DNA from: Plasmopara viticola
Lineage: Eukaryota; Oomycota; Peronosporomycetes; Peronosporales; Peronosporaceae
Reading direction: 5' to 3'
Assembly (NCBI GenBank): GCA_001695595.3
Contig: MBPM02000014.1
Location: 62,001 to 126,000, forward strand
DNA length: 64,000 nt
The notes under the pieces: generated by a model
What the model saw: only the letters and a program-made list of their open reading frames with translations
Database searches by the model: none
What the model was told of the DNA's origin: nothing
Program-made: the position numbers and the translations under genes
In this document: positions 42,726 to 55,038 of the stretch, piece after piece
Layout: every line of letters starts with the position of its first letter
Position numbering within the stretch: position 1 is the first letter of the stretch

Positions 42726-45700
42726 TCTGCTTAAATTTGTGATTTTTTTCCAAAAAGCAAGAATTGCTACCGCAAATTCATGTTGTCGGTGTCAAGATTA
42801 AAGTAAATGGTCCTTATGACCTCACGCTTGCGCTAGAAGGCATAAATGAGCGTGCATTTTTTACTTAGAACGGCTTTGGACAGGTAAACTGCAAAATTAT
42901 ATGTCTGCAATTAAGGAATCACGTATTTGGGTGATCAACGGCTCTTGTAGCTACCTAACAAGTTACCATAGCATGCCAAGAGGCGTATAAGAGGTATATC
43001 AAACTCCCTCATTATAAGGTGAAAGCAGCCATCTATAAACCAGTACGCTGAACTCAAAACCTTCAAAATTTCAATGATATAACGTTCTTTCTTGAGATTA
43101 GTGTTAGTTAAGGCATATTATAACCGCCCACTTGTCGCTACTTTTTGCTGGATCTTCGAGCACGAAGAGCCGGTGACAAATGCGAAATTATGTGACCAAC
43201 ACTACACCGTCCTTTGCTTTTTTGGCAAATAATGCCCAAATAAGTTCACATTGCTATCGGGAAGGCAGCCGTCGCCTGGTGACACATCTTTCCCAGAATC
43301 AATTTTATTCCCGTTTTCTCTGTATGGTGGGCGTATCGCTGGAAAATCGCATCTAAGATATAATAAGTAATTAAAACTCTCAATATTTAGAGGAAGGCGC
43401 AAGACACGCTGTCTATACGTCACTAAAAGACCTTTGTCTAGCCTGGCAATGGTTATAGCCTCTAGAGAAATTCGAAATACCTTTAAAAAGTTATTAAAAC
43501 AACCATAATATTGGTAGCTTCGAGTCCATCAAGTTTGGCCCATTTGCTGTTCTATTTGAAGAAAATTTGCCGCGAGACGGCGACCACTTGATCTATGACT
43601 TTTTCCAGTCAATGTTTCTCTTGTAATACCTACGATATAGGTCATGACACTTAAAAGCCAATATTCTATCGCATCACCATCATTATCTTGCCAACCGCCC
43701 ATGTCTCGCTACCTATCTATGTACTTTTTCCGCCGACATCTCCATGCCTTCCTAGAATGGTGAAAGGTCTACCAAATGCTTTTAGCGCTTTCATGGTGCA
43801 CGTGCCAAGCCTGTTTTGCTATATTCAAAGTCCACAGTGCAAACATGCGTAATTTGAGCATAAAGCTCCATAATGTCTACGTGCGAAAGTATGCTGTTCA
43901 TATTTAGGGTGCTACCTTCTGCAGCTATCTTGTGTACTCGCTAAGAAATATACCACAGACCTTTTCCCGTCTACCTCCTTGTTATGTTGTCGTGCACGAA
44001 ACAGAAGATAATCACTACCGAAATCCGGTTGCACGGAACTGAGTATCTACCATTGATGACCTTGCTTTGCCGTTACCATGATTTTCTAGTCAAGTAATGC
44101 ACAGGAACAATCAACGACCGTGCTGACAAAAACCTCACAGTATCTAGCAAGATTATATTTGGCTCTTGAAACGTAAGGGTCATTTCGCTGGATGGTAATG
44201 CAGAAATTTTCTATGTTCCACGCAAACCTGTTAGCTATCTTGGCTGCTCACGGTCGTTTGCTGGCGCGCAACTTTTTCAATGCGCCAGAGTCTACCGAGA
44301 CTCGGAATAGCTTTGTATATCTCGTACTGTTGCACTTATAATAAAAAGTCGGCTGCTGCTAGCTTCTCCATCATATGCTACCAAGCTCTTGGGATTTTTT
44401 TTGCATGGAATGTATAAAGTGTACACTTATCATAAAGATACAATTCCTTGTTAGTATGACACCCCTTTTTAACCGATGACCTGGAATTTCCTGACTTTGC
44501 GAGCACGGCTTCTACCAGCGACCCTTCAAGTTTTTGTGCTAGATGAGGGTCGACTTCCTCAGCCTCATTTGGAACATGCACGAATCATGTGTTCTTACTA
44601 ACCGCAGCCAAAACAACGATCATATCTGGTCGGCAACTATAATTGGGCTAGACTCGATTTTCCGGGCCCACGTTTGCAGGGCAACCAGCTTCTTTGTGGC
44701 AGCATTCCTCCTAAAGATTTGTAATGCATTTTTCAGCGTTGCTGTCTGCATGAGGCCTACCCATAGGCCATTAATACACACACTTTACAACACAGTCGCC
44801 CTATCAAAGTATAGAAATGGTGCCTTGGTAGTAGAGGCCGTCAACCTACGCCCTTTGAAACTATCTGTAAAGCTGTGGATTCAAACTTAAGTCGTAAGTA
44901 GAGTATTGCATTATTGACACAAATTTTTAGATGTCATGTAATAACCTCATGCCGGGAAAGTCTCTTTTTGCCTTATGACAACAGATTTTTTACTTTATGA
45001 CTTAGAACTAAGCGGTAGTAAGGAATTCACCTCTCGTCGTCCCTTTCTCGACGAACCGGTTGTTTTGCATAAGCTCTCATCAGTTTGTGATCTCGTTTGA
45101 CAGGAAAGTGGTGTTTTAAATATATAAAAGAAAGCTTGATTGTAGGCTAAATTAGTATTAAATGATACCTCCTGATACTAAGGAAAAAAAGTCAACTTGA
45201 ACGTTAATCAAGCACAAACGTCATTGAGGTGTATTGTCCTGCAATAATGGGGCACAACACAAATACACAGGATATACAACAAAGAATATGAATGTCGAGG
45301 GTGACGTATCGCTTTTACATTGCTTGACATTATAGGCGTTACGTGTCCATGCCGCTTAGGTGCTGGGGCATTTGTCTTTGAGCTTGAGTGGAAGGTTTAA
45401 GAGTAAGCGGGAAGCGCTTGCCGGCACGATCGGACAACAAAAACCACCGCTCGAGCATACTTCAGACGGTGTCCTTGAAAGACTGATCAGAGGCTTAGAT
45501 GAGATGAAAGACCTAGCTCAGTGTTGTTGGTATATCAGATTTTGACATTTGAGCAGCACGTTGTGAGGCTCCATATGGAAGGGATTGCATGATACATGTG
45601 GAAGAATGCGGCGGCAGAGGTCAAGCAAAGACACTTGACAGAGCATAAAGGCATCGCATATATGCTGAGGGGGGTTTAATTATGGTTTGCTTTAAACTAT

Positions 45701-46100
45701 GAAATGAAGATATGTAAAGCTTGTCGTACTTTCCCTCGTGTTTGGGCCACTTTTTTAAACTTAACGGGGGCTTTAAGCCTAACATGTGCGAGCTTATATG
45801 TCGACTTATCGAAAACTATTGTCTTTCCTATAGATTTGAGCATTTATATCGCGAGTTGACATCGAACACGTGTTTAGGCCTCGCAAGATACGATTACGAC
45901 ATACGTCGACAATTGTCGTTTTGTTAAGCATAAAGTATACTGATATGCATACGAAGATTTCTCATATCAATGATGGATACCGACAAAAATATACTTGCGG
46001 TCTATGTAGTGTACAACCAAAACTGCCAGAGTTTTTATTTCGGCAGGTTAAACATTGGTATCTTACAACAATTGTCAAGCAATAGATCTTATAAATCCAA
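42726..46100. other. Gene-poor, decayed repeat-like region
   Basis: No supported gene. Short frames at 44378-44581 (minus), 44543-44890 (plus) and 45360-45545 (plus) show no recognisable domain. Further gypsy remnants are possible but I could not establish them. Confidence 0.5.
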
Positions 46101-46349
46101 TTATGCGCTGCTTTGCTCAACATCTCGACGATGTCAAAATTATAACTTGAGTCATATCAGAAAATTTGGTAGTGCCAGCAAATGATGTGACATATACTGA
46201 GCTATGCTACCTTCTTTCACAACGATTTAGCATTTCGATATCTTACTGACGCACCAAGATGCTGTCACCTTGGCGACCTGAGTGCGTTGGCCACGCAATC
46301 TGTTTGTTTCTGCAAATAGCGCGGTATTTTCAGCGTCTCTTTTACGCCG
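46101..46349 (+). repeat. Dispersed repeat, copy X (inverted partner at 57340-57586)
   Basis: About 249 bp matching the reverse complement of 57340-57586 at an estimated 85-90%. Shared blocks include TTGGCGACCTGA, GTTGGCCACGCAAT and CAGCGTCTCTTTTACGCCG. Weaker similarity continues to the left (around 45925-45960), interrupted by about 150 bp unique to this copy. Confidence 0.8.
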
Positions 46350-49300
46350 AGATTTGTGTCCTGTTAAACGGTGTACCTTCGAAATCTGTACTTGCACCAG
46401 CATAAGACAGCGTGATTATGCAAAGAGTGATAACTTAGGTTGACTGCAATATACTTCATATACTGTTTTAGCGGTGTGGTAGCATACGTCACTGTTGTTG
46501 CGATGGTCAGCTAGCTAAAAATCACAGCGTGCAAGAAAAGCCGTGTAAAGGTCACACGTACCTTGCACCGAAAAATTCGTGCAGAGATAAATCTTTAGAC
46601 GAAGAACTGTTCACAACCCTGGTCATAGAAAATCGACGTATGTGGGCCGAATATTAATTTGATGAATGAATTAAGCATGTCGGTTTTTAACTTCCTGACT
46701 TCTTGATAAAGTACAAAAGACGTTGGAAAGAACTACCAATAAAACACCAAGCCAATCATTGTTTCTTTGCGACAAAAGTCTAGCTTGAAAGACTGACATT
46801 ATTTGAAGAATATTTTCATGTTCTTCCGTCGCATATAACTCATTTAGATTTTATGGGGAAAGATTGATAACATACTTTGTCTACCTCTATACAATAGCGG
46901 TGACCAGACCGGCAGCAAAGAAGGCTGCAATTTAATTTTTCTATGAGCAAGCAGGCAATGAGGAAGGCTGCATTTATCCGGCAATAACCAATCTGATAAG
47001 CAAAAAACTCTCTTTGTTCGTACTTTTTAGGGTAAAATCAAAGTGAATCATCTGCCAAAAAGCCGTTTGAAATCAAATCGTGATCAGATAATCAGACGCC
47101 CACAAAAGAAAGAATGAAGACTGTCTTGCTATCTATAGCTGGGTGTATACAAGTACCACGCTTTCTGAAGCCAAGGAGAACAAATAGAGCACCTGCACTT
47201 CAAGAGTAAAAGTTCATCGTCCTTTACGGCTAGTAAAGAGTCCAACCGTAAAGCCACTGTCGTCGAGACAGCTTCTCCATTTAAATGAAATTTCTTTGAT
47301 CTTTTGAGCCTTACGCTTACAAAAAAATATTGTAAGTACAAGAGATTTTTATCGATTTCGAAATGCGAATATGTGTCCTGGAGTGCTCTAGATGACAACG
47401 TCAAAATCTTTAAGGGGCTAAAAAATATGTAGAAGATAAGAGCTCAGGGTACACTTCTTCGGAGACCCGGGTTACACGAATACTTTTTACCGTTGGTACA
47501 GGGCAACTTAACCCCCTTCGGGTACAAAAGAAAGTCAACGTCCGCACTCACAATCTGAATAACATGCCTAACAGGGAATGAGGCCTCCCGAATAGTATCC
47601 ATCCGCCAATGAGGAACATGATGCCAATTGGTACGCTTATTAGCTACGTCACCCCGAGGCTTCTTTGTAAGCAACCCCACGCGTGGCGCTTACTAAATAA
47701 TCTTTGCTCAAAAAGCTATTGGATCTTTGCGACCTTTTGCTGGTTTTGCGTGCGCGTTTAGATGTGCTCAGAGTTCTGCTCAAAACTTGCAATCGGTTTC
47801 GTTAGAAATAAGAGAAGGCTTACATTCGGTCATTTATTTGTAACTTCCACACTTGAATTTTGAATAGCTTTTTTTGATAAAATAGATTCCTAGTGTGTTT
47901 TGGTCTACAACCAAGCATTCTAGACATTAACATTAAAGTTCCATAGTTTAGGGTGCAGTAAGTGCATGAACAACTCACCTTAAAAAAAAAGACATCCAGG
48001 CCTCGAAAAAGTGCAGAGCCAGGGGCGTATGACTTTACCTCCAAGTGCAAGTCTAAGGAAACAGCCACTACACCCGAACGTGCAGCCGTAACGTCGCAAA
48101 TTACTTAAGGATCTCTTTTGAATAGTGAAATCTAATTTTGACGGCCTTCAACAAATCATCATCAAGCCAGGCAAGCAGCTGCTATATATTCTGTTAAGCG
48201 AGAAAGTCGCCCCACCTCCTAAAACCTTGCGAAGCCGCGGCATTGCTTTACAACTTCTCCACAATAAAGTGAAACGCACTTGGCCAGTCGGGTAGGCCAA
48301 TCGTGGCCACAACTGTCTTGAAGTTTAATGTTTCAAATGATGCACCAGCTTTGTGCGATCATTGTACGCGCTTTAGGTTGCTCTCGGAGTCGGTAGTGGC
48401 GGTGAAGTCGCGACTTCCTCGACGTAATCCGTTCTCTTGTGCTTTTTTAGAGGATTGGCTTTCTTGGCTATGTTACTTATATGTTCTAGATTTAATTCTG
48501 CCATCATGTGAGCCAAGCGAGGTATATAGGCTTCGTTGGAAATCGCTTCTCTAGCAAAAGAGCTCTTAGCTCGTCCATCTCAGAGCACATATCCCTTTAG
48601 GTACTCAACTGTTCCGTCACGTGTTTAGTATGGCAGTAAGTACGGATGCTTTCGTCGCCGATACTCGTTGTGGTAGCTTTTGAGAAGGTAAGGAACAAAA
48701 AAAGATCAAATTCCCCCTGAAGACGACTTACAGAAATCGTTGGGTCCGTCGACATCGTCTTGAGGAGGTGGATGGTGTACCTGACCCGTGTATTTCCGGT
48801 ATCGTAGCGGATTAACAAGAATATTCTCTCATGTTTCTCATTACCGTATTTACCCTAAATTTTTATGTGTAAAGTATTTTATTGCTGGAAGAAATTCGTG
48901 TGAGTTTTTTTCTTCCGCATATGCCCTGATAATTTCTTCTGTCTATCTTTGGCAGATGCAATAGCATCCCTTTCATCATTAGTGACCTGAAGTTGATTTA
49001 TTGCGAAGCCAAAAACAAATTTGTACAAAACACCCGGAGGTCGACCAACTGCCTTGTCATTCACATTCATGCACTTTAATTATCTCCAACCGACATTTTA
49101 GTATGACACGAGTGAAGCTCTCAATGCCTGAATACCACACAGCAATCCGATGTTAATACGCTATCGTATCGGATGGCGATTCAGCCACCAGTAAACGACA
49201 CTTGCATCAGGCCTATTATACTTCAAAGACAGCAAGGACCAAGCTTCACAGTAAGGTAAGTCTTGCCAACCTTGGCGTCAGATAATTGAAAGTGTGTTAG

Positions 49301-50487
49301 CTCCTTCCAACCGAAGTGGAGCATTTGTATCGGAATTGCTGCCGAATAGTGAAAAGAAATCAAGTAGTATGTTTTATACGCTGAACTTCACAAAGCCAAA
49401 CACTCGCAAGACCGTGTGTCGCACACTGCGTGCTTGCGAGCCACCACAGTACCCCGCCGCTTTGTGATTAGTCTTCAACTTATACTGTTAGCCAAAGATT
49501 AAGCTAGATGACCTCGATAAGCACAAGGACAAGAATTTCTGCCAAAGCGGAAATACTTTTTTTATGGGCAAGCTACAAGGTCGTGTCCCACGACCTGGCT
49601 TTCACCGCCCGTGCGCCAACATCGGAAATTGAGTGTCTTTGGTATTGACCAATTGGCCTCGGCGAGTGCTCCTCGTGAGCCACGAAGTCGTTATTTATGC
49701 AAGATCAAGCTGCCGTGCTCATTTGGCGTCACAGTTACACGAAGAGTGTCGGCACTGTAAGCCACACAGGTAGTACCATTCTTACAAAAGTACACGAATA
49801 TGTACACTCTGATCACACTTTGCGATAATTTAGTCGAGTCGATGTGCGATTGGAGCACAACCTACAAAAAAGTTTGGCTGGCTTACGATATGTCGTCGAC
49901 TACTACCACGTTATCGATGCACGACCCATAGTCGGTAACTTATCTTCCATGAGCTCCGCTTTTAAAGCGGTCATCATAGACCTCGAGATAAACCCTGTAA
50001 GTTGTCCCAGCGTCTTCAAGCTTAGTGGCGAAAAGCTTGGTCTTTCAGTAGACGCTGGTCATCCTGATTAAAGGCGTCTACCGAGTCAGGGACCTCGTAC
50101 CAAAACGTCCAAAAGCTGTCGGAGTAAGGATATCACCTACTATCTATATGGTGCTTGGCTGCGACGGCAACGCGCGAGAATGCACGTCGCACGACATTGT
50201 CGCCTTCAAAGAAGTGTGCAGGACACGATGATTCAGTATCATGTGACGCGCTGTGTATTTTTTGACATGACGTCACTCGCAACAGTCATTTGGCGCAGGA
50301 ACTGACAAATGATAGCGCCGACAATCTCGCCTGTCTTTGCCAAAACTGGTAGAGCTCTAGATTGCTCAACCAGTATTGGGTTTTTGATTATGTTGCTTCT
50401 TTGCTCCGTTAGTAAGTCGCTCGACTCGCACACCCCGGGACAGAATTTGCGGCACTCCGTGCTCAGAATCATTTGCTGGTCCAACGG
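46350..50487. other. Gene-poor region
   Basis: Short frames only. A minus-strand frame at 50239-50505 has protein-like composition (ECRKFCPGVCESSDLLTEQR) and may be part of a decayed retroelement, but no catalytic motif identifies it. Confidence 0.5.
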
Positions 50488-50582
50488 ACTGACATCAACG
50501 CTCACATATTAATACGGCCGGGAATAACCGACATCGACGCTCACATGTTAATCTGGCCGGGATCATAGTACGGCTTATAAAA
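50488..50582 (+). repeat. Two 39-bp tandem units next to a TATA-like box
   Basis: Units at 50488-50526 and 50527-50565 share GACATC[A/G]ACGCTCACAT and GGCCGGGA. CTTATAAAAG follows at 50573-50582. The arrangement resembles a promoter or a retroelement LTR; no matching second LTR was found. Confidence 0.45.
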
Positions 50583-50928
50583 GCCCGCGTAGAGCACCGC
50601 AATCTTTGTAATTGTTGGAATTTACGTGTAGCCTCTTTTGGCTATGACTTGATGAAGCACGGGCGATTGTCGTGGACTATAGCGTCACGGAAGGTATTCC
50701 AAAGCCTTGATCCGGCCCTCTGTTCACTTTTTCCAAAGTAGCGGTTTGTCTTCACCGTAGCTGTATTTTTTCTGTCGTAAGCGCTGTCACCATCCTCGCG
50801 GATGATTTGGTTGCTCCAGGGACCGTTGTTGCCATTGCAATTGGAGTCTACGACTGTTTCAACTTGATGTTTCGAGCTAGTTATATTCTTTCTACGATAC
50901 GCAGCAGCTGTCGTTGTTGATCAGTCTT

Positions 50929-51251
50929 AATGTAATGTATTACGTTATCGCGTTGCCAAGTTATGCACGTGCTAGGCTCAGTCTGGCTAGTCCACGGCAT
51001 AGAGTGGTGTCCGCATACGTCGAGTCTCGTTCGGCGGGCAGTGCAGCCAGCATCGAGGTCTTGAGGGTCTTCCATTAGTTTGTGTATCTCTGACTTGGTA
51101 AGAGCTTAGGTGGCGCCCGGTGCTGGCGACCGTCGCGTCGAGGGTGAGACTCGTTAGAGACCTGCAGATGCCCGAGAGCACCTGCCCGAAGCGCGCGAGC
51201 ATTTAGCTCCCGCGCTTGGAAGGAGGGCGTCACCCCAACCTTTTCCAAGCT
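50929..51251 (-). mobile_element. SINE-like retroposon, copy 2
   Basis: Reverse-orientation copy of 18449-18781, about 323 bp. A perfect 12-bp direct repeat TTGATCAGTCTT flanks it (50917-50928 and 51252-51263), a clear retroposition target duplication. Its tail has fewer ATTAC units than copy 1. The 5' inverted repeat GCTTGGAA/TTCCAAGC is kept. Differences from copy 1 are scattered substitutions. Confidence 0.82.
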
Positions 51252-51263
51252 TTGATCAGTCTT

Positions 51264-52007
51264 GTTTTTGCAAAACAATTTCCCTGTCGGGTCTTGCTTT
51301 TTCGAGTTGTTGCTACACGAGTTAACCCTTAGATTGAAACTGATGCAATATGGTTGCACCCAATAATCTATGGTACTGAATACGACGTTTACTGACTTTA
51401 CATTTAATCCCAGCATATTGGAAAACATGCGTAACAGTAAAGCGCGTCGTATACTATCAAAGTTTCAGAGGCAAATTTAATAAAGAGAGTCTGCGAAATT
51501 AGAGTCCTGAGCAAGCAAGCTGATACCCTAACCGACTTACAGCAAATCAGGCTATTGGAGGCACAGTGATACAAAGCGTATCGAAAGGTCGCTTGGACTA
51601 ATAATGAAACATTGATTGGTCTAAGTATGGAATAGCTGGTGCTACAGTTTGGGACCTTTCAGAGTATTATAAAACCGAAAGGCACAACAAGGGTCTGGAC
51701 AGAGCATGAATCAAGCACTGTATCGACGAATCGTGTAGGCTTGTGTTGTAAAAGGCGTACCGTGGACGATATTGCTTAAAGAGCTATTTGCGCAAAAGAG
51801 GCAGGATGGACACTTTGATTGGAGACTTGCAGCTGTGGATCAGTCTTTGACGCTTAGGAGAATTGCCACTTTTAATATTACCTTACCCCCAAAAGGTATT
51901 ATTGATCTATATAGTACAGAATTTAATCGACTGCTTATACATTAAATTAGTTTTTACATCACGAGAGCCCTAGCCCGAGTTGTCTAGACTTTTTCTTGAT
52001 GCAATAA
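51264..52007. other. Intergenic region upstream of PHAF1
   Basis: About 740 bp with nothing recognised; it presumably includes the PHAF1 promoter. Confidence 0.4.
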
Positions 52008-53764
52008 ATGATTCGCGAAGTATGGCGCATCGAGCTTGGCGTGGGCGTCGGTCCCTTTCGTCTTGGAGCAAATGTAGTCGAAGTTCTATACGCTTTGAAA
52101 AGCCGCCTACCGATACGTCCTTTTGAGATCGCGTACGACGCCTCTGAGCCTTACAAGCGCGACATTGTCATAACTTCCGCTGAGGACGGACTTAAAGTGA
52201 GCAATGAATTTGTTACAGGTTTAATCGGACTGACCACCGTTGCTTGTATAGCTTCACTTTGACCCGGTGCGACAGACGCTTAAGTCGATCGAGTTTTACG
52301 ATGTAAATCGTGTGGCTTTAAAATTCGGACGCGTCGTAATTTTTGGTGGAGACATCTCTGCTACCTTCATTTCCGTCTACAACGTACGCGATGAAAGCCT
52401 TTATCTAATTCGTTGCAATTCTTACAAACCCTGTACCCACTCAAATTCCCTGCATATTGTTGCAGCTTTTTGGACCGACGTTTCCTGGCCATTTCGACAC
52501 TGCCGAGAAGGTTAATATTGTTAATCGTATTGGTGATTAGCTACTAATCTAAATTGTAAACCTAATGGTCTCGAAGAAGTATGTGTTGAGCTACAATGGT
52601 GGGTGTGTCAAATTTCCGATTCCAGACGAGTACCGGGATCTATACCAAGACGGCACGGATTTGCCGATGGAGTTTCCGGTAGGAGTTTGTTGTATGAATA
52701 CATTATTGATACGAGACAGACATTAATAAATCATTTACTACAGAATGGTGCCACTCCAGCTGCTACGGGTCTTACTGTCTACGTAGGTGATGACTATCGG
52801 TCTCCCGTCCTTCCCGCTTTTACTAAAAAGTAAAATTATATATAGCTTCAGACTGTCAAGAAGATTGTTGAAAGAATGATTTATGTACAGGCACTACTTT
52901 GAAATAGTTGAAGTCGACATTGGTGCCATGCAAACATCGCTGACATTTTGTGGAAGAAAGCAGTGCCTCCGGCTTGGGTGGTCTCCTCAGGTGTCATCTT
53001 TGATCAATCATACAAATTCCAAGCTCTGAGCTCTGACTTTGCTGTTTGAGCTGTAAAGGAAGTAGTTAGCGAGCTTGGTGCTCCAGTGTCCGTCTATCGA
53101 AAATCTGAGGATCCTTATGATGGGTAAAGTTAATCTTGCACAATAAAAAGAGGGGAATATGACTAATACTATTTCAGAGCAACCGTCGCGGGGGGACTTG
53201 TAGGTGAGTATTTTCATAACTATCCGCATTTAGGACTTGATATCTTGTATGACTCGATGCATCAAGCGTCGAAAATAATTTTGAAGACGAACGCATTGGG
53301 GTAAGGCCTAAGGCTTACCCGATTAATGTCCTAATTTATATGGTAACATCGGCTTGGTGCGCCTGCTATTTGCAGTCATCCGGACTTTGGAGCTTACAAC
53401 AAATGCAATTTTCGACTTCAGTTTCAGTCTTTGCATGCACTGCAGAAATCTAAACTCAACGGGCAAAGTAATCTGGAAGTCACACCTCAAACTCCGGTAC
53501 TCTCCCTTTTAATCTTGGCTCTATTGGCACATGCGACTGATTACGTTAGGGCTCTGACCTTGTTGATGTTGTATGTCACAGTGGAAAAATATCTGTTCAG
53601 TATTTGAAGGAGCGTCCGATTTACGACCAATTGTCCATGACAATGGTCCTGGCCTTCATCCATTTGGATCGAGCCTGTGCTACTCGCCGACACCAGGATG
53701 TATCTTCGAAGTGATGAAGAACGGTTTTATCGCAAGTGTAATTCTCACGTCCTTGAGAGAGTAA
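52008..53764 (+). CDS. PHAF1: PHAF1 / UPF0183 family protein, ten exons (381 aa)
   Basis: Exons: 52008-52196, 52252-52383, 52466-52510, 52577-52678, 52744-52829, 52891-52990, 53059-53123, 53178-53300, 53376-53496, 53582-53764. All nine introns (54-85 bp) are GT-AG and the coding phase closes exactly (1,146 nt including stop). Family landmarks run in order: VWRIELGVGVGPFRLG, EDGLKLHFDPVRQTLKSIEF, LFGPTFPGHFD, YVLSYNGGCVKFPIP, QDGTDLPMEFP, FCGRKQCLRLGWSPQEVVSE, GEYFHNYPHLGLDILYD, HPDFGAYNKCNF and PFGSSLCY before CIFEVMKNGFIAS. PHAF1 (with BCAS3 in animals) is linked to phagophore/phagosome membrane assembly, and plant relatives to trafficking. Slightly shorter than the animal protein. Intact, despite appearing as broken open frames. 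Confidence 0.9.
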
Positions 53765-54882
53765 ACAAACGGCAAAGCAGAGGAATCGTCCTTGTTGTTG
53801 CATTTATGTATCAGATACGACACATGGTCGCATCATCAAACAAAGAAGATATGATCAGTCTTTCATGTCTGATAAATCAGCTGGCAAGAAACACAGAATT
53901 GCTGGCTTTACCCATAAATCGTGTCAACGAGCAACTTTTATTTAGAAAAAGAATTTCTCTCTATTGATCTAATATTGTCTTTTGCAGTTCTCTTTCGGGT
54001 ATCAAGTTCTTTACCGCATTAAACAACAAGCGGACGTGCGAGCAATAATCACTCTTAGCGCTTCAAAGGCACAGCTAAACGTGTTTTCAGTCTCTCCTGA
54101 AAACTTTGAGCAAGATTGAATATGACGTGCCGTGCTTAACCTTAACCGCTGCAAAACAAGTCCCATCTTGTCTTTAACTTTCTCAAAACTACCTATATAC
54201 AAACTTGCCTCCTTACAGTTGAAGGAACACGATTGAGATCGTCGTATGCCTCATATTGAAGAAGCTGTGCTGCTTTAATAACAACGAAAATATACGTCAG
54301 TGCCAGCAATCAAAAAGTGTGACAAAACCTTTGCGCAACGTAAATTGTACGCTGTTTGAGTTTATGAGCGCGCAGATCCGCTCCATGAAATCTCAATCAT
54401 GACCAGCACGCCACTTTTGCAGTGTAGATATAGGAAATTCTTGGAGAGAAAGGTCTCATTCGATTTTTTTTCTACCTGACCCTTATTTGAAGCAGCACTG
54501 CCATCGCATAACGCCACCTTGACTCTAAAGCTTTCCTCTTTTGAATGGCATATCCTGTGTGGCCAAACATGCTGGTAGATCTTTTGAACGTAGCGCCGCT
54601 ACAACATGACTTAAATCGTTGTACAGACAATTTTTTATTTTATGATCTCAAATTAGCGACTTGTAGGATGTACGTTGCAAGCATATGTTCAAGAAGTTAT
54701 CTGAAAGGTAGCCTTTGAGTTGGCTTTGTTGATAGTAGTGAAAAATCGAAGCAACGTAGCAAGTTCCAGAATTTGAATTCGTTAGAAGTTATAACTCACT
54801 GAATGTTTTTTCATAAATAGTAGTCATATATTATGCAAATGAGTTAAGAAGCATAAATTACAATTACCTTCGTTTACAGTGA
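53765..54882. other. Intergenic region
   Basis: No supported gene. Confidence 0.4.
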
Positions 54883-55038
54883 TACAAAAAACAGCTCCAA
54901 ACTTTGGCGGTGGTGGCGACCACCCCTTTCTATAAAATTTTGGCCGATAGTAAAGTATTAATGCGTCATTTTAAAGGTGCGACACTGAACGACGACGAGC
55001 AAAAGATTAGCGAACGATTACGCGACGGCGTTGTTTGA
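54883..55038 (+). other. Coding-like terminal segment, unidentified
   Basis: A 51-codon frame preceded by an acceptor-like TTTACAG (54873-54879) and ending in TGA at 55036. The composition is protein-like: TLAVVATTPFYKILADSKV, then ATLNDDEQKISERLRDG. It could be the last exon of a decayed gene; no family recognised and no upstream exon found. Confidence 0.25.

Noticed and set aside
52008..53764. Reading PHAF1 as a pseudogene because its frames are interrupted
   Set aside because: All interruptions fall in GT-AG introns of normal size and the phases close exactly.
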